Positions 17,873 to 28,008 of a DNA stretch of 64,000 nt are shown here, one piece after another. Under the pieces are notes generated by a model, which worked only from the letters and a program-made list of their open reading frames with translations, did not search any database and had not been told where the DNA came from. A program made the position numbers and the translations under genes. Location: assembly GCA_028690665.1 (NCBI GenBank), contig JAQVAV010000001.1:1-64000 (forward strand). Direction: 5' to 3'. Position 1 is the stretch's first letter, and each line of letters begins with the position of its first letter. This DNA comes from Paludibacter sp. GTDB lineage: Bacteria > Bacteroidota > Bacteroidia > Bacteroidales > Paludibacteraceae.

Positions 17873-18613
17873 ATGAAAACACCTTTCAAAATTGCAGTTG
17901 TAACTGCAATATGCTCTGCCTGTTCAATAAATATGATAAATGCGGCTAAACCATTCAAATCTGCTCCCGAAAAGACAATTGTTATTTTCATGAGTAAGCC
18001 GGCCGACACCTTTAATGCAAATAACTATCCTCATCTGGACTTTTATTATCTGCCTAATTTATCGTACAATGAAGCAGACTTCGTTACCCGATGGAATACC
18101 GCGAACAGCTTAGCGAGTCCTCTGTCCCGTCAGGGTAAATATCAATCTTTTGCAACTCTGATAGTCGATGCAAATATGGTGGTTGCATGCCAAAGACGTT
18201 ATGTAAGCAATGCAAGTCATAATCAGGGTTGTACATGCTCTTACTATAATGGAGATTATTTTTTGACGGAACCTGGAGCAAAGGATAAAGCTCCGGCCAT
18301 AGCAGCAGAAATGAAAAAGTACATCGGAAAAGGAACTCCCGCTAAGCAAGATAAAAAGAAAATTTATACAGAAGGTCAGGATCCGACTTTTAAAGCATGG
18401 AAGAAAGGAAATATCGAAGGGATGCTGCTTCCAGACTTTGAAGTTTTTGGATTAAACAACGAAAAATATAAAATACATGACGTTCTAAAAGGTCAACCTT
18501 CATTTGTCGTTTTTCAACTATTCGATTACGACAGAGGAAATTGGGGCAATTTTCCTTTTTTAGTTGAACTCGAAAATGCTCTTTACGCTTATTTCCCACA
18601 GAAAAAGAAGTAA
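17873..18613 (+). CDS. Secreted protein with a C-terminal thioredoxin-like segment lacking active-site Cys
   Basis: A 246-residue protein with a signal peptide (about 1-25, ending INMINAA). The middle part has three Cys (106, 120, 122; NQGCTCSYYNG). The C-terminal segment (about 184-240, LLPDFEVFGLNNEKYKIHDV then LKGQPSFVVFQLFDY) resembles the start of an AhpC/TlpA-type redoxin, but the CxxC that should follow the strand is absent. It may be a non-catalytic thioredoxin-fold protein; that is inference. Co-transcribed with the preceding gene and ends at the terminator at 18654-18690. Confidence 0.65.
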   Translation: MKTPFKIAVVTAICSACSINMINAAKPFKSAPEKTIVIFMSKPADTFNANNYPHLDFYYLPNLSYNEADFVTRWNTANSLASPLSRQGKYQSFATLIVDANMVVACQRRYVSNASHNQGCTCSYYNGDYFLTEPGAKDKAPAIAAEMKKYIGKGTPAKQDKKKIYTEGQDPTFKAWKKGNIEGMLLPDFEVFGLNNEKYKIHDVLKGQPSFVVFQLFDYDRGNWGNFPFLVELENALYAYFPQKKK

Positions 18614-18653
18614 CGCTCCAAAATATCAATATCAGAACAAGCTTCCAAAAATC

Positions 18654-18690
18654 AGGCTGCCGGAGAATTCTCTGACAGCCTTACTTTTAT
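18654..18690 (+). terminator. Rho-independent terminator after the two secreted-protein genes
   Basis: 12-bp arms (18654-18665, 18670-18681) with one mismatch and one wobble pair, a 4-nt loop and a following T-rich stretch. The rest of the 289-nt gap to the next gene is AT-rich, apart from the promoter motif at 18846. Confidence 0.8.
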
Positions 18691-18845
18691 TAACATAAAC
18701 CATAAAATTAATATTATTAATTAAAAAAACTCATCATTATTCATGAAGGAAAATCTCATTTGATAATTAGATTCAATACAAAATTTCCATTTAAATAATT
18801 TTACTTATAATTAATTTTATGGTTTAGCCAATCAAATTAATCTGG

Positions 18846-18858
18846 TATTTTTGTCCGA
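18846..18858 (+). promoter_or_regulatory. -7 box overlapping a TTTGTCCGA motif, HTCS gene
   Basis: TATTTTTG (18846-18853) overlaps TTTGTCCGA (18850-18858), about 45 nt before the HTCS start. The same 9-mer occurs twice upstream of susC (23032, 23053), suggesting the HTCS controls its own gene. Confidence 0.45.
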
Positions 18859-18902
18859 AACAAGTATTATAAAATACGGAAATAAATATAATCCCTAAAA
18901 GC

Positions 18903-21900
18903 ATGCACCTAAAAACACTAATTGTAATTTTCGTTGCCATATTCTTAAGTCAGGTTACAACATACGGGGAAACAGAAGGTTATCGCGAATTTAATAATTA
19001 TTATCCTGAGTCAGATGCATCTGTCATCAATTGCTTCGCACAAGACACAACTGGTTTAATATGGTTTGGCACTTATAAAGGTCTATATTGCTATAACGGG
19101 CTCAATTCACAGTCACATATTTACGTTCCTAAACAGAGTGATATAAAAACAGATCTGAAAATAAGCTGTCTTTTATTCTTAAAAAATAAATTTTTATGGA
19201 TTGGTACCGACAACGGCATACTTCGGTACAATACTTTTACCGATCAATATGAACAAACAGGGATCTCTCTACAAGCAGACACCCGCGCACTTGCTGTCCG
19301 TCAGAATGAACTTTGGATAGGAACTCTTAACGGATTATATTACAGTAAATTCAAAAACGGGCAGCTAACACAACTGTTCCAGATAAATGATTCCGTTATT
19401 CCACACCGAACCATATATTCATTACTGAACACCCGCAAAAACACATTATACATAGGGACATATAACGGGCTCTGTTTTCTTAATGAAAAAAATAATCGAT
19501 TTCATACGATTCCCCTACCCCGATTATCGAAAAAAAACAGTTTATTGGTAAACGCTCTATTTGAAGATACGATCCGAAATTGTATTTGGGTTGGTACTGA
19601 AGGTTCACTATTCTGCTATTTCCCAGAAAAACAAAAAGTTGAAGAAATAAACGCTCTCAATGGCAATTCGATAAAATCGCTTGGAATTGGACAAGATCAT
19701 AACTTACTCATTGGGACAGACAATGGCCTATACATTTATCAACCAGAGCAAAAACTGACACAGCAAGTGGTTCATGACTCTCGAGACAACAAATCGCTTA
19801 TCAACAACATAATCTGGGATATTTTCACTGACAGAGATCAAAATGTATGGTTTGGAACAGACTATGGAATATCACATTACATATATAATAAAACATACGA
19901 CTGGGTACCACTTTCACAAATTACAGGCTTAGGCGATGGCAACCAGTTACAATGCATTTTCAAAGATTCGAGAAACAATATGTGGTTTGGCGGGACAAAC
20001 GGCTTGATATGCCAAAATTTAAACGGGAGCTACATTTGGTACAAAATGGGTGATAAACAGCATTCTATTTCTCATAACCGGATACGCAATATTTATGAAG
20101 ATCAGAAACATCAACTTTGGGTGGCGACAGATGGAAGTATTAACCGATATGACTATACACAGAAGCAATTCATAAGATATAATATTGTAGATAAAACAAA
20201 AAACAGAAATGCCAATTGGGCCTATCAGATAATTAAAGATAAATCAGATAATTTATGGATAGCAACCTGCCTCGGAGGTGTATTTTGTGTTGACCCCAGA
20301 AAACTACTGGAAAATAATTTGTCTTATTATTCCGCAGAAAAAAATTTCTACAAAAACAAATCACAAAGCGGACTATCCGACAATTATATTTTACATATTA
20401 CAAGTGACAAAAATGGTTTTATATGGGCACTTGCATACAACAATAAAATCAATAAAATCAATCCTTACACCGGAGAAGTTACTGTAATTTCTTACGCAGA
20501 CCCTCAACTTGCCAATGGCAGATCGTACAGCCTGATTTGTGATAAAGAAGGATATATCTGGGTAGGATTTTCAGGTGGGTTGTGTAAAATAAATCCTGAA
20601 AATGACAAGATAGAAAACATACAAACCAATATTCTGAAAGATATAAGAGTACGTACTATTACAGAAGAAAACAAATATATATGGATCAGCGGGCCGGACG
20701 GAACTTTTGCCCTCAATAAGTTTACACTACAATTACAACAGGTGCGCATTCTGAATAAAGATTTCTCATGTAGTTTTTACGATCCTGCAACTAAACTCAT
20801 TTATCTTGGAGGTGTGGACGGGTTCGCTGTTTTTCCCTCTGATATTATAGAAAAAAATAATCTTCCTCAAAAACCTGTCCTGACAGGAATATATATAAAT
20901 GACGTATTATTACAGGCCGGAAAAGATTATGCAGGAGTATCAGCTCATAATCTGAAAAGAATAAAATTGAAGTATAATCAGAATAACGTAGGCTTTGAAA
21001 TTTCTGATTTAAAATATGCTCAGGAGGATGCTCCACAATATATTTATCAACTTGAGGGAGCCGACCAGAATTGGCGCACACCTGTAAACGGCAGTAAACG
21101 AATCGCTTACACCAACCTTCTTCCGGGGAAATATACACTTCAGATCGGACTACCGTCGACTGGCAACGAGGCTCTTATTTTATTCAAATTTCCGGTTACC
21201 ATACTCCCGCCTTGGTATTACGGGTTTTGGGCAAAACTAATTTATATTCTATTGATAATCGGGCTTGTATACTGGATAATTATTTATTTCAGAGACAAGC
21301 ATATAGCCCGTATTGAGCGCATTGAAAAAGAAAAAACTTTAGAGCTTTCCCGGCTAAAAATCGATTTTTTCACCAACGTATCTCATGATTTTAAAACGCC
21401 ACTGAGCCTGATTCTTGGCCCGGTAGACCAACTGCTGGCAAATATAAAAAATGGGGAACAGAAAAAACTGTTGCAATTAATCCGAAAAAACGCCCTGCAC
21501 ATAAACACTCTTATTCAGCAGGTTATGGGTTTTGAACGATTAGAAACATCTCCCGACAACACCTTAATTTGTTCTCGTGTAGAATTCGTTGAATTTTGTC
21601 GCGGAATATTCCTGATATACGAAGAAGCTTTTCGCAAAAAGGACATACAATACAATTTTCATTCGGATTTCGACAAAATCGAAGTCAGCATTGATGTTGT
21701 AAAATTTGAATCCATAATTAACAACTTGCTTTCAAATGCCTGCAAATATTGTGATGAAGGAAGTTCTGTCAAACTCAGCCTTAAAACATCCGGAGACAAT
21801 CTTCTGATTATTGTCTCGGATACAGGAAGCGGTATTCCTGCTAAAGATTTACCTTATGTTTTCGACCGTTTTTTTCAATCAGGAAAAAACAAAAACAAGC

Positions 21901-22844
21901 ACGAAGGAAGCGGCATTGGACTTTATATGGCAAAAAATTATGTTGAATTGCATAAAGGAACCATTTCCATTGTATCGGAAGAAAATAAAGGCACTGCCGT
22001 TTCAGTCAGTATTTATTTACCCGACATAACTCTGATTACCAACAATATAATTAAAGACAATACAAAAAATATTGAAATTGAATCAGATAATGAATCACGT
22101 CCCCTTATTCTGATCGTAGAAGATAATGTGGATGTCTGCAATTTCATACAGAGCATTTTACAAGAAGATTATCAATGTATAACTGCTCATAATGGAAAAA
22201 CAGGGTTGATGAGCGCCATTTCAGAAAAGCCGGATCTTATCATTACCGATGTAATGATGCCTGTTATGGATGGGATGGAAATGTGCAAACAACTCCGGAA
22301 AAATAAAGAAACTGCACTCGTTCCGCTCATTATGCTAACTGCAAAAGGCGACAAAACCACCGAAGGAAAAAGTTTTGAACTCGACATAAATGCTTTTATA
22401 CAAAAACCATTCGACACTGAACTTTTGAAACTAAAAATCAAACAGTTGCTAAACAGAAATGAGAAAGTAAAAGAGATTATCAGAATTGAAGCCATAACTA
22501 CTCCGAAAGAGATAGAAGCACAATCGTGGGATGAAAAATTTCTGAATAACATAACCACCCTTATTGAAGATAAAATTGCCGAAACGGACTTAAATGTGAA
22601 CCTGATCAGCGAAATTACAGGCATAAGCCCTAAACAGATATACCGACATATAAAGCAACTTACAGGCCTTACTCCAGTAGAATATATCCGCTCAATTCGT
22701 ATGAAAAAAGCGGCGATGCTACTCGCTCAACAAAAATTCACGGTATCGGAAGTAATGTATTTAGTCGGTTTTTCAAATTACTCCTATTTTTCTAAATGTT
22801 TCCAGTCGATATACGGTGTAAGCCCTAAACAATATCAGCAATAA
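18903..22844 (+). CDS. Hybrid two-component system sensor/regulator (HTCS), galactan PUL
   Basis: A 1313-residue single-chain sensor and transcription factor. Order: signal peptide (1-22); periplasmic Reg_prop propellers (about 30-690; blades such as GLIWFGTYKGLYCYNG); Y_Y_Y domain (about 705-765); membrane helix (about 777-798, LIYILLIIGLVYWIIIYF); HisKA with His828 in NVSHDFKTPLSLILG; HATPase with NLLSNACKY, DTGSGI and GSGIGLYMAK; receiver with Asp1116 in IITDVMMPVMDGMEM; AraC-type HTH (about 1215-1310; VSEVMYLVGFSNYSYFSKCF). Such proteins sense oligosaccharide in the periplasm and activate the adjacent susCD. The neighbouring GH53/GH2 genes predict a galacto-oligosaccharide ligand (inference). 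Confidence 0.96.
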   Translation: MHLKTLIVIFVAIFLSQVTTYGETEGYREFNNYYPESDASVINCFAQDTTGLIWFGTYKGLYCYNGLNSQSHIYVPKQSDIKTDLKISCLLFLKNKFLWIGTDNGILRYNTFTDQYEQTGISLQADTRALAVRQNELWIGTLNGLYYSKFKNGQLTQLFQINDSVIPHRTIYSLLNTRKNTLYIGTYNGLCFLNEKNNRFHTIPLPRLSKKNSLLVNALFEDTIRNCIWVGTEGSLFCYFPEKQKVEEINALNGNSIKSLGIGQDHNLLIGTDNGLYIYQPEQKLTQQVVHDSRDNKSLINNIIWDIFTDRDQNVWFGTDYGISHYIYNKTYDWVPLSQITGLGDGNQLQCIFKDSRNNMWFGGTNGLICQNLNGSYIWYKMGDKQHSISHNRIRNIYEDQKHQLWVATDGSINRYDYTQKQFIRYNIVDKTKNRNANWAYQIIKDKSDNLWIATCLGGVFCVDPRKLLENNLSYYSAEKNFYKNKSQSGLSDNYILHITSDKNGFIWALAYNNKINKINPYTGEVTVISYADPQLANGRSYSLICDKEGYIWVGFSGGLCKINPENDKIENIQTNILKDIRVRTITEENKYIWISGPDGTFALNKFTLQLQQVRILNKDFSCSFYDPATKLIYLGGVDGFAVFPSDIIEKNNLPQKPVLTGIYINDVLLQAGKDYAGVSAHNLKRIKLKYNQNNVGFEISDLKYAQEDAPQYIYQLEGADQNWRTPVNGSKRIAYTNLLPGKYTLQIGLPSTGNEALILFKFPVTILPPWYYGFWAKLIYILLIIGLVYWIIIYFRDKHIARIERIEKEKTLELSRLKIDFFTNVSHDFKTPLSLILGPVDQLLANIKNGEQKKLLQLIRKNALHINTLIQQVMGFERLETSPDNTLICSRVEFVEFCRGIFLIYEEAFRKKDIQYNFHSDFDKIEVSIDVVKFESIINNLLSNACKYCDEGSSVKLSLKTSGDNLLIIVSDTGSGIPAKDLPYVFDRFFQSGKNKNKHEGSGIGLYMAKNYVELHKGTISIVSEENKGTAVSVSIYLPDITLITNNIIKDNTKNIEIESDNESRPLILIVEDNVDVCNFIQSILQEDYQCITAHNGKTGLMSAISEKPDLIITDVMMPVMDGMEMCKQLRKNKETALVPLIMLTAKGDKTTEGKSFELDINAFIQKPFDTELLKLKIKQLLNRNEKVKEIIRIEAITTPKEIEAQSWDEKFLNNITTLIEDKIAETDLNVNLISEITGISPKQIYRHIKQLTGLTPVEYIRSIRMKKAAMLLAQQKFTVSEVMYLVGFSNYSYFSKCFQSIYGVSPKQYQQ

Positions 22845-23030
22845 TCAGAATTTGCGAAACAAATTAAACACGAAATGAGCAATTAAAAACAGCTTTATAT
22901 ACAAACCTAAAACAGGGCAACATTTTTAATTATAAAAATACCACCGACTAAAAAAGCTTTCGCTCGAAAACACTTATACCATTAATAATGAACATATTGA
23001 ACAAAAAAAATCAATATAGAGATAATATAT

Positions 23031-23061
23031 ATTTGTCCGAATTATTGTCTTTTTTGTCCGA
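23031..23061 (+). promoter_or_regulatory. Candidate HTCS operator: TTTGTCCGA direct repeat, 21-bp spacing
   Basis: TTTGTCCGA at 23032-23040 and again at 23053-23061, two helical turns apart. A third copy lies in the HTCS promoter. AraC-type output domains typically bind direct repeats of this spacing. It lies 31 bp upstream of the TAAATTTG box at 23092. The 557-nt gap 22845-23401 otherwise holds only AT-rich leader sequence. Confidence 0.5.
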
Positions 23062-23091
23062 TTTGTGCTTTTTTAAAAAAATGCTTTCCGA

Positions 23092-23099
23092 TAAATTTG
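23092..23099 (+). promoter_or_regulatory. -7 box (TAAATTTG) for the susC operon
   Basis: TAAATTTG with no TTG at the proper -33 distance, as expected of an activator-dependent promoter. It predicts a leader of about 295 nt before susC, common for PUL operons. Confidence 0.45.
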
Positions 23100-23401
23100 C
23101 TTCGTTCAATCAACAGGAGACAGAGATTGTTGATGAAATGTTGTTACACCTTAAAATTTTATTCATGGAAAGAATTACCATTTACAACAAAATCGTCGTA
23201 CTTACACGCGCATTTACTTTTACAAGTAATTATCTGGTGAAAATCCATATTCTCACAAAATCAAAAAAGGTGGCATTCACTGCCTGCAACTTTTTTCTGT
23301 CCTCATAACAACAATACCGAGTTAATTTTCCGAACACAAAATCAGCCTTTCTCACATAGAAGTATCTATAAACACAATTAAAACTTTAATATCAATATAT
23401 C

Positions 23402-26398
23402 ATGGAAAGAAACAATCACTTTAAATTATTGACTCATCTGCAAACAGCTGTTTTGGTAATTATTTTGTTGATTCTCCCGGCCTACACCGGGATCTATTCA
23501 ACTCAAGCCCAAACATCACATTTCCAAATAAAGGGCTTGGTGGTAGATGAACAAAACACTCCATTACCGGGAGTTAATATCAAAGTTGTAGGAACAGGCC
23601 AGGGAACTATTACCGACATAAATGGGAAATACTCTATTTCCTACACAAATAAAAATGCAACACTTGATTTTTCATATATCGGATATGAGTCCCAAACTAT
23701 ATCTGTGTCAGGGAAAACTGTATTAAATATAAAATTAAATCCGTCTGACAAAGTTTTGAACGAGGTTATAGTTGTCGGTTATGGTACGCAAAAGAAAAAA
23801 GACCTGACAGGTTCCGTTGCAAGTGTTGGCGTTAAAGATTTTAATCAAGGTTTGCATACAACATCTACTGATTTAATTAATGGCAAAGTGGCCGGCGTTC
23901 AAATTTTACCTTGGAGCGGCTCTCCGACATCCGGCACTTCAATCAGGATTAGAGGTGGAGCATCTCTTAACGCAAGTAATGAACCTTTGATTGTGGTTGA
24001 TGGTGTACCTTTGGAATCAGGAGGTATTACCGGGTCAGGGAACTTTCTTTCATTGATAAACCCCAATGACATTGAAAATATAACTATTCTTAAAGATGCC
24101 TCGTCAACGGCTATTTATGGTTCGAGAGCATCAAATGGTGTGTTACTGATTACAACTAAAAAAGCTGTTAGTAATAAATTAAAGGTTGTATTCACGACAA
24201 ACTCTTCAATACAGACAAAAACGCGTACTCCTCAAATGTTGAATGAATCAGAATTCAAAAGTGCTGTTGCCCAAAAAGGAATTGCTGATAATACAGATTA
24301 CTCAAGCCTGTTAGGAGATACATGGACAAATTGGTATGATCTGATATATCAACCTGCATTTGGAACAGATAATAGTTTGAGCTTAAGTGGTAAAATTGCC
24401 AAAGCTATACCTTTCAGAGCATCTGTAGGCTATATGTATCAGGATGGAATATTAAAAACTGATAATTATAAACGATACACAGGTAATATTCAGATTACTC
24501 CATCATTTTTCGATAATAAGCTCAGATTAAACCTAAGCATTAAAGGAGCCGTTAATAACAATACATACGCAAATACCGATGCGATTTATGCCGCTACAGT
24601 TTTTAACCCTACACTTCCGGTATATTCGGGTAGCACTCTGTATGGTGGATATACACAATTTCTCACAAATGCAGGAATTCCGGTCAGCTCAGCTCCATAC
24701 AATCCATATAGTCTTCTTTATCAGGAAAGTCATAAAGGTGATATTAACCGGCTTATCGGTAATTTTGATGTTGATTACCGGGTACATTTTCTTCCTGATT
24801 TAAGAATGCACGTCACATTAGGATTTGATGCTGCTAATGGAAATACTACAGATTACATTTCCCCGGATGCGGCTAAATCATACTTTTCAGATATTAGTGG
24901 AAGAGGATCTTATAGTACAGCTTCACAAACAAATACCAATAAATTACTATCTTCTTATTTAAATTATTCCAAAGAATTAGAATCCATAAAGAGTACGCTT
25001 GATGCAACTGTGGGTTATGATTATCAGGATTGGATATCTGAAACAGCAGTACCGGTAACAATGACGGCAGATCGTGATTCAGTAACATACAGGGGTCTTG
25101 CCGACTATCAACGACATGTTTTAATCTCTTATTATGGCAGAATTCATTACGGTTTTGATAGCCGCTATCTAATCACCGCTACTTTGAGAAGTGATGGTAC
25201 ATCCCGCTTTTCAGAATCAAACCGTTGGGGTGTTTTCCCATCTCTTGCATTTGCATGGAATGCCAAGAATGAATCATTTCTGAAATCATGTGAAAAAATT
25301 GATGATTTGAAATTGAGATTGGGTTATGGAGTAACAGGCCAACAGGATGGTATTGGAAATTATAACTATTTACCAATATATTATTTAGGTTCCTCTACCA
25401 ATGAAGTTTTAATGGGCAATCAATACTATATGACCTACACCCCTACAGCTTATGCTTCGGATTTAAAATGGGAAACAACAAACGCATATAACGCAGGCGT
25501 AGATTTCGCATTTCTGAAAAGGAGAATTAGCGGATCTATTGATTACTACTATAGAACGACCACAAACTTAATTGCAACAGTTAACGCTCCGGCGGGAACA
25601 AACATATCCAATCAGGTAACGACTAATGTTGGTAGTCTGGAAAGCGAGGGTGTGGAACTAGCAATTAACGGAACACCTATCCAAACAAAAAATTTCCAAT
25701 GGACTTTAGGATTTAACGGGACATACCAACATCAAAATATTACTTCGCTGGAAATGGCGCAGGATCCTGGATTACAGGCAGGTCCGGTTGTAACCAAAGG
25801 GGGACAAAGTCTTCAGATATTGACTCAGGGATATGCGCCATATATGTTTTATGTAAGAAAACAGGTATACGACTCAAATGGAAAACCTATCGAGGGCATG
25901 TATGCTGACCTCAATAAAGATGGGGTAGTCGATGATAACGACTTTTATCGCTATCATAAACCAACGCCCGATTTTATTTTTGGATTCAACACATCTGTAA
26001 CCTGGAAAAAAATAACATTAAGTACTGTTTTACGTGCCAATATTGGAAATTATGTTTACAATCAACAAAAGGTGGCTTCTTTAGCGGATGTTCAATATAT
26101 GTCGAATACCTTGAATAATATCAACAAAGATTTCTTGAATACAGGATTCGTTCAGCAGCCATTTCTTACCGATTATTATATTGAAAATGCATCATTTCTC
26201 AAAATGGACAACCTAACATGCTCTTATGATTTGGGAAAAATCTATAAATCTGTCAGTCTGAAAGTTGGAGGTTCAGTTCAAAATGTATTCACAATTACGA
26301 AATACTCCGGTGTTGACCCTGAAGTTTCCAACGGATACGACGTAAGCCTCTATCCGCATCCCAGAGTATATTCAGTTAACTTAACATTAAATCTTTAA
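23402..26398 (+). CDS. SusC/RagA-type TonB-dependent outer membrane transporter (galactan PUL)
   Basis: A 998-residue outer-membrane importer for oligosaccharides, energised by TonB. A signal sequence (about 1-37, ending YSTQAQ) precedes a carboxypeptidase-regulatory-like beta domain (about 43-115; IKGLVVDEQNTPLPGVNIKV), a TonB-box-like segment (LNEVIVVGYGTQKKKDLTGS), the plug (AGVQILPWSGSPTSGTSIRI, YGSRASNGVLLITTK) and a 22-strand barrel ending in an aromatic-rich strand (PRVYSVNLTLNL). Partner SusD follows 26 nt later. First gene of susC-susD-susE-like. Substrate inferred as beta-1,4-galacto-oligosaccharides from the GH53/GH2 neighbours. Confidence 0.97.
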   Translation: MERNNHFKLLTHLQTAVLVIILLILPAYTGIYSTQAQTSHFQIKGLVVDEQNTPLPGVNIKVVGTGQGTITDINGKYSISYTNKNATLDFSYIGYESQTISVSGKTVLNIKLNPSDKVLNEVIVVGYGTQKKKDLTGSVASVGVKDFNQGLHTTSTDLINGKVAGVQILPWSGSPTSGTSIRIRGGASLNASNEPLIVVDGVPLESGGITGSGNFLSLINPNDIENITILKDASSTAIYGSRASNGVLLITTKKAVSNKLKVVFTTNSSIQTKTRTPQMLNESEFKSAVAQKGIADNTDYSSLLGDTWTNWYDLIYQPAFGTDNSLSLSGKIAKAIPFRASVGYMYQDGILKTDNYKRYTGNIQITPSFFDNKLRLNLSIKGAVNNNTYANTDAIYAATVFNPTLPVYSGSTLYGGYTQFLTNAGIPVSSAPYNPYSLLYQESHKGDINRLIGNFDVDYRVHFLPDLRMHVTLGFDAANGNTTDYISPDAAKSYFSDISGRGSYSTASQTNTNKLLSSYLNYSKELESIKSTLDATVGYDYQDWISETAVPVTMTADRDSVTYRGLADYQRHVLISYYGRIHYGFDSRYLITATLRSDGTSRFSESNRWGVFPSLAFAWNAKNESFLKSCEKIDDLKLRLGYGVTGQQDGIGNYNYLPIYYLGSSTNEVLMGNQYYMTYTPTAYASDLKWETTNAYNAGVDFAFLKRRISGSIDYYYRTTTNLIATVNAPAGTNISNQVTTNVGSLESEGVELAINGTPIQTKNFQWTLGFNGTYQHQNITSLEMAQDPGLQAGPVVTKGGQSLQILTQGYAPYMFYVRKQVYDSNGKPIEGMYADLNKDGVVDDNDFYRYHKPTPDFIFGFNTSVTWKKITLSTVLRANIGNYVYNQQKVASLADVQYMSNTLNNINKDFLNTGFVQQPFLTDYYIENASFLKMDNLTCSYDLGKIYKSVSLKVGGSVQNVFTITKYSGVDPEVSNGYDVSLYPHPRVYSVNLTLNL

Positions 26399-26424
26399 TA
26401 ATACAATTTTAATATAATAGACTT

Positions 26425-27996
26425 ATGATACAATTTAAATATAAATTGATTTATGTCATGTTTGCTTTGGTGTTGCTCTTTGCACCATCCTGTACCGACG
26501 ATTTAAATCAATACCCGCAAGAACAATTAACATCGGAAAACGTATATCAAACCGTAGAAGGCTATCGACTATCCATGGCAGGCGTTTATGGAGGTTTAAT
26601 GTTTGGTAATCCAGATATAGATATGCGTTTTGTTGGAATGAGAGGTTATTTCTCAATGCAGGAATATCCGACCGATGAGGTAGTTTATTCATGGCCCAGC
26701 GACAATATGGATCCACTACAAACAATGCAATGGACAACGCAAGATGTTCCAACTCATGGCATTTATTACGATCTGTATTATGATATAGCTCTGTGTAATG
26801 AATTTCTTCGGAATGCTACGGATACAAAAATTGCAAATTTTTCTACTTCGGATCAAACAACGATAATTAGTTATAGAAATGATGTCCGTTTTATCAGAGC
26901 AATGGTTTGGATGAATATCCTGGATTTATTCGGGGGTAACGTCCCGTTTGTAACAGAAAACGATCCGGTAGGATCATTTATGCCTGACCCCACCAACAAT
27001 CAGGATCTCTTTAACTACATAGAATCGGAACTTAAAGCTATCGGAAATTTACTGCCCGAAAACGGAAATAACGAATACGGTCGCCCGAGTAAAGGTACAG
27101 CATGGTCATTATTAACCAGACTTTATCTTAACGCTGAGACTTACATTAAAACCGCAAAATATACTGAATGCATTACTTATTGTAAAAAAGTATTCGAACA
27201 GGGATATACATTAGAACCGGTTTATGATCATTTGTTTAATGCACAAAATCACCTTCGAACCAATGAAATTATTTTTCCGATTACATCGGATATGACAAAC
27301 AGCGAGTCATGGAGTGGAACAATATTTCTTATTGCCGGTGCTTTGGGTGGCAGTGCCTTAGCAGCTGATTATGGGGTCGATGCGGCATGGGGAAACATGC
27401 GCACACGTCCTGAATGTGTCGGATTTTTCGCGGATCCTTCCGGCGCAACGGATAAACGGGCTAAATTCTACTCCGACGGACAATCGTTAACTATTTCATC
27501 TCTTTCAAACCAAAGTGACGGTTATTTAGTCACTAAATATAGTAATTTGAACGATGATGGTACAGCTGCTACCGGTAAATCCGGAGTTGCGAATACCGAC
27601 TGGCCGGTTATCCGTTTAGCCGAAATATATCTCAACTATACCGAAGCAGTTTTACGTGGAGGTAGCGGGGGCAACCGTGCTACAGCACTAAGTTATGTGA
27701 ACGAAATACGGGATCGGGCCTGGGGAGTAACCCCCGGTACTGGTAGTGACGGTGATATTTCAGATGCTACTCTGGATTTGGATTGGCTTCTTACGGAACG
27801 GGGAAGAGAGCTGCATTGGGAATGTCTGCGCAGAACGGATTTGATCCGATATGGAAAATTTACAGGCAATAGTTATGTCTGGTCATGGAAGGGAGGCGTA
27901 AAAAACGGAACTGCAACCGCTGCTAAATATAACTTATTCCCAATTCCGGCATCAGAAATTGCTGCAAATAAAAAATTAAGTAATCCAAATTATTAA
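26425..27996 (+). CDS. SusD/RagB-type glycan-binding lipoprotein (galactan PUL)
   Basis: A 523-residue surface lipoprotein that caps the SusC barrel and binds glycan. The lipobox is LFAPSC with Cys23, followed by TDD. N-terminal helical repeats include QYPQEQLTSENVYQTVEGYR; C-terminal SusD features are WPVIRLAEIYLNYTEAVLRG, ALSYVNEIRDRAWG, LLTERGRELHWECLRRTDL and YNLFPIPASEIAANKKLSNP. Length is typical. 12 nt before the SusE-like gene. Confidence 0.97.
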   Translation: MIQFKYKLIYVMFALVLLFAPSCTDDLNQYPQEQLTSENVYQTVEGYRLSMAGVYGGLMFGNPDIDMRFVGMRGYFSMQEYPTDEVVYSWPSDNMDPLQTMQWTTQDVPTHGIYYDLYYDIALCNEFLRNATDTKIANFSTSDQTTIISYRNDVRFIRAMVWMNILDLFGGNVPFVTENDPVGSFMPDPTNNQDLFNYIESELKAIGNLLPENGNNEYGRPSKGTAWSLLTRLYLNAETYIKTAKYTECITYCKKVFEQGYTLEPVYDHLFNAQNHLRTNEIIFPITSDMTNSESWSGTIFLIAGALGGSALAADYGVDAAWGNMRTRPECVGFFADPSGATDKRAKFYSDGQSLTISSLSNQSDGYLVTKYSNLNDDGTAATGKSGVANTDWPVIRLAEIYLNYTEAVLRGGSGGNRATALSYVNEIRDRAWGVTPGTGSDGDISDATLDLDWLLTERGRELHWECLRRTDLIRYGKFTGNSYVWSWKGGVKNGTATAAKYNLFPIPASEIAANKKLSNPNY

Positions 27997-28008
27997 AATT
28001 TTAAACAG

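Noticed and set aside
23028-23035. TATATTTG as the -7 box of susC
   Set aside because: It overlaps the first TTTGTCCGA repeat and is farther from susC; the box at 23092 fits better as the promoter downstream of an activator site.
22988-23308. Open frame of 106 codons between the HTCS gene and susC
   Set aside because: It spans the candidate operator repeats and the -7 box at 23092, has no recognisable domain, and its composition is that of AT-rich leader DNA. It is more likely a chance frame in the regulatory region.
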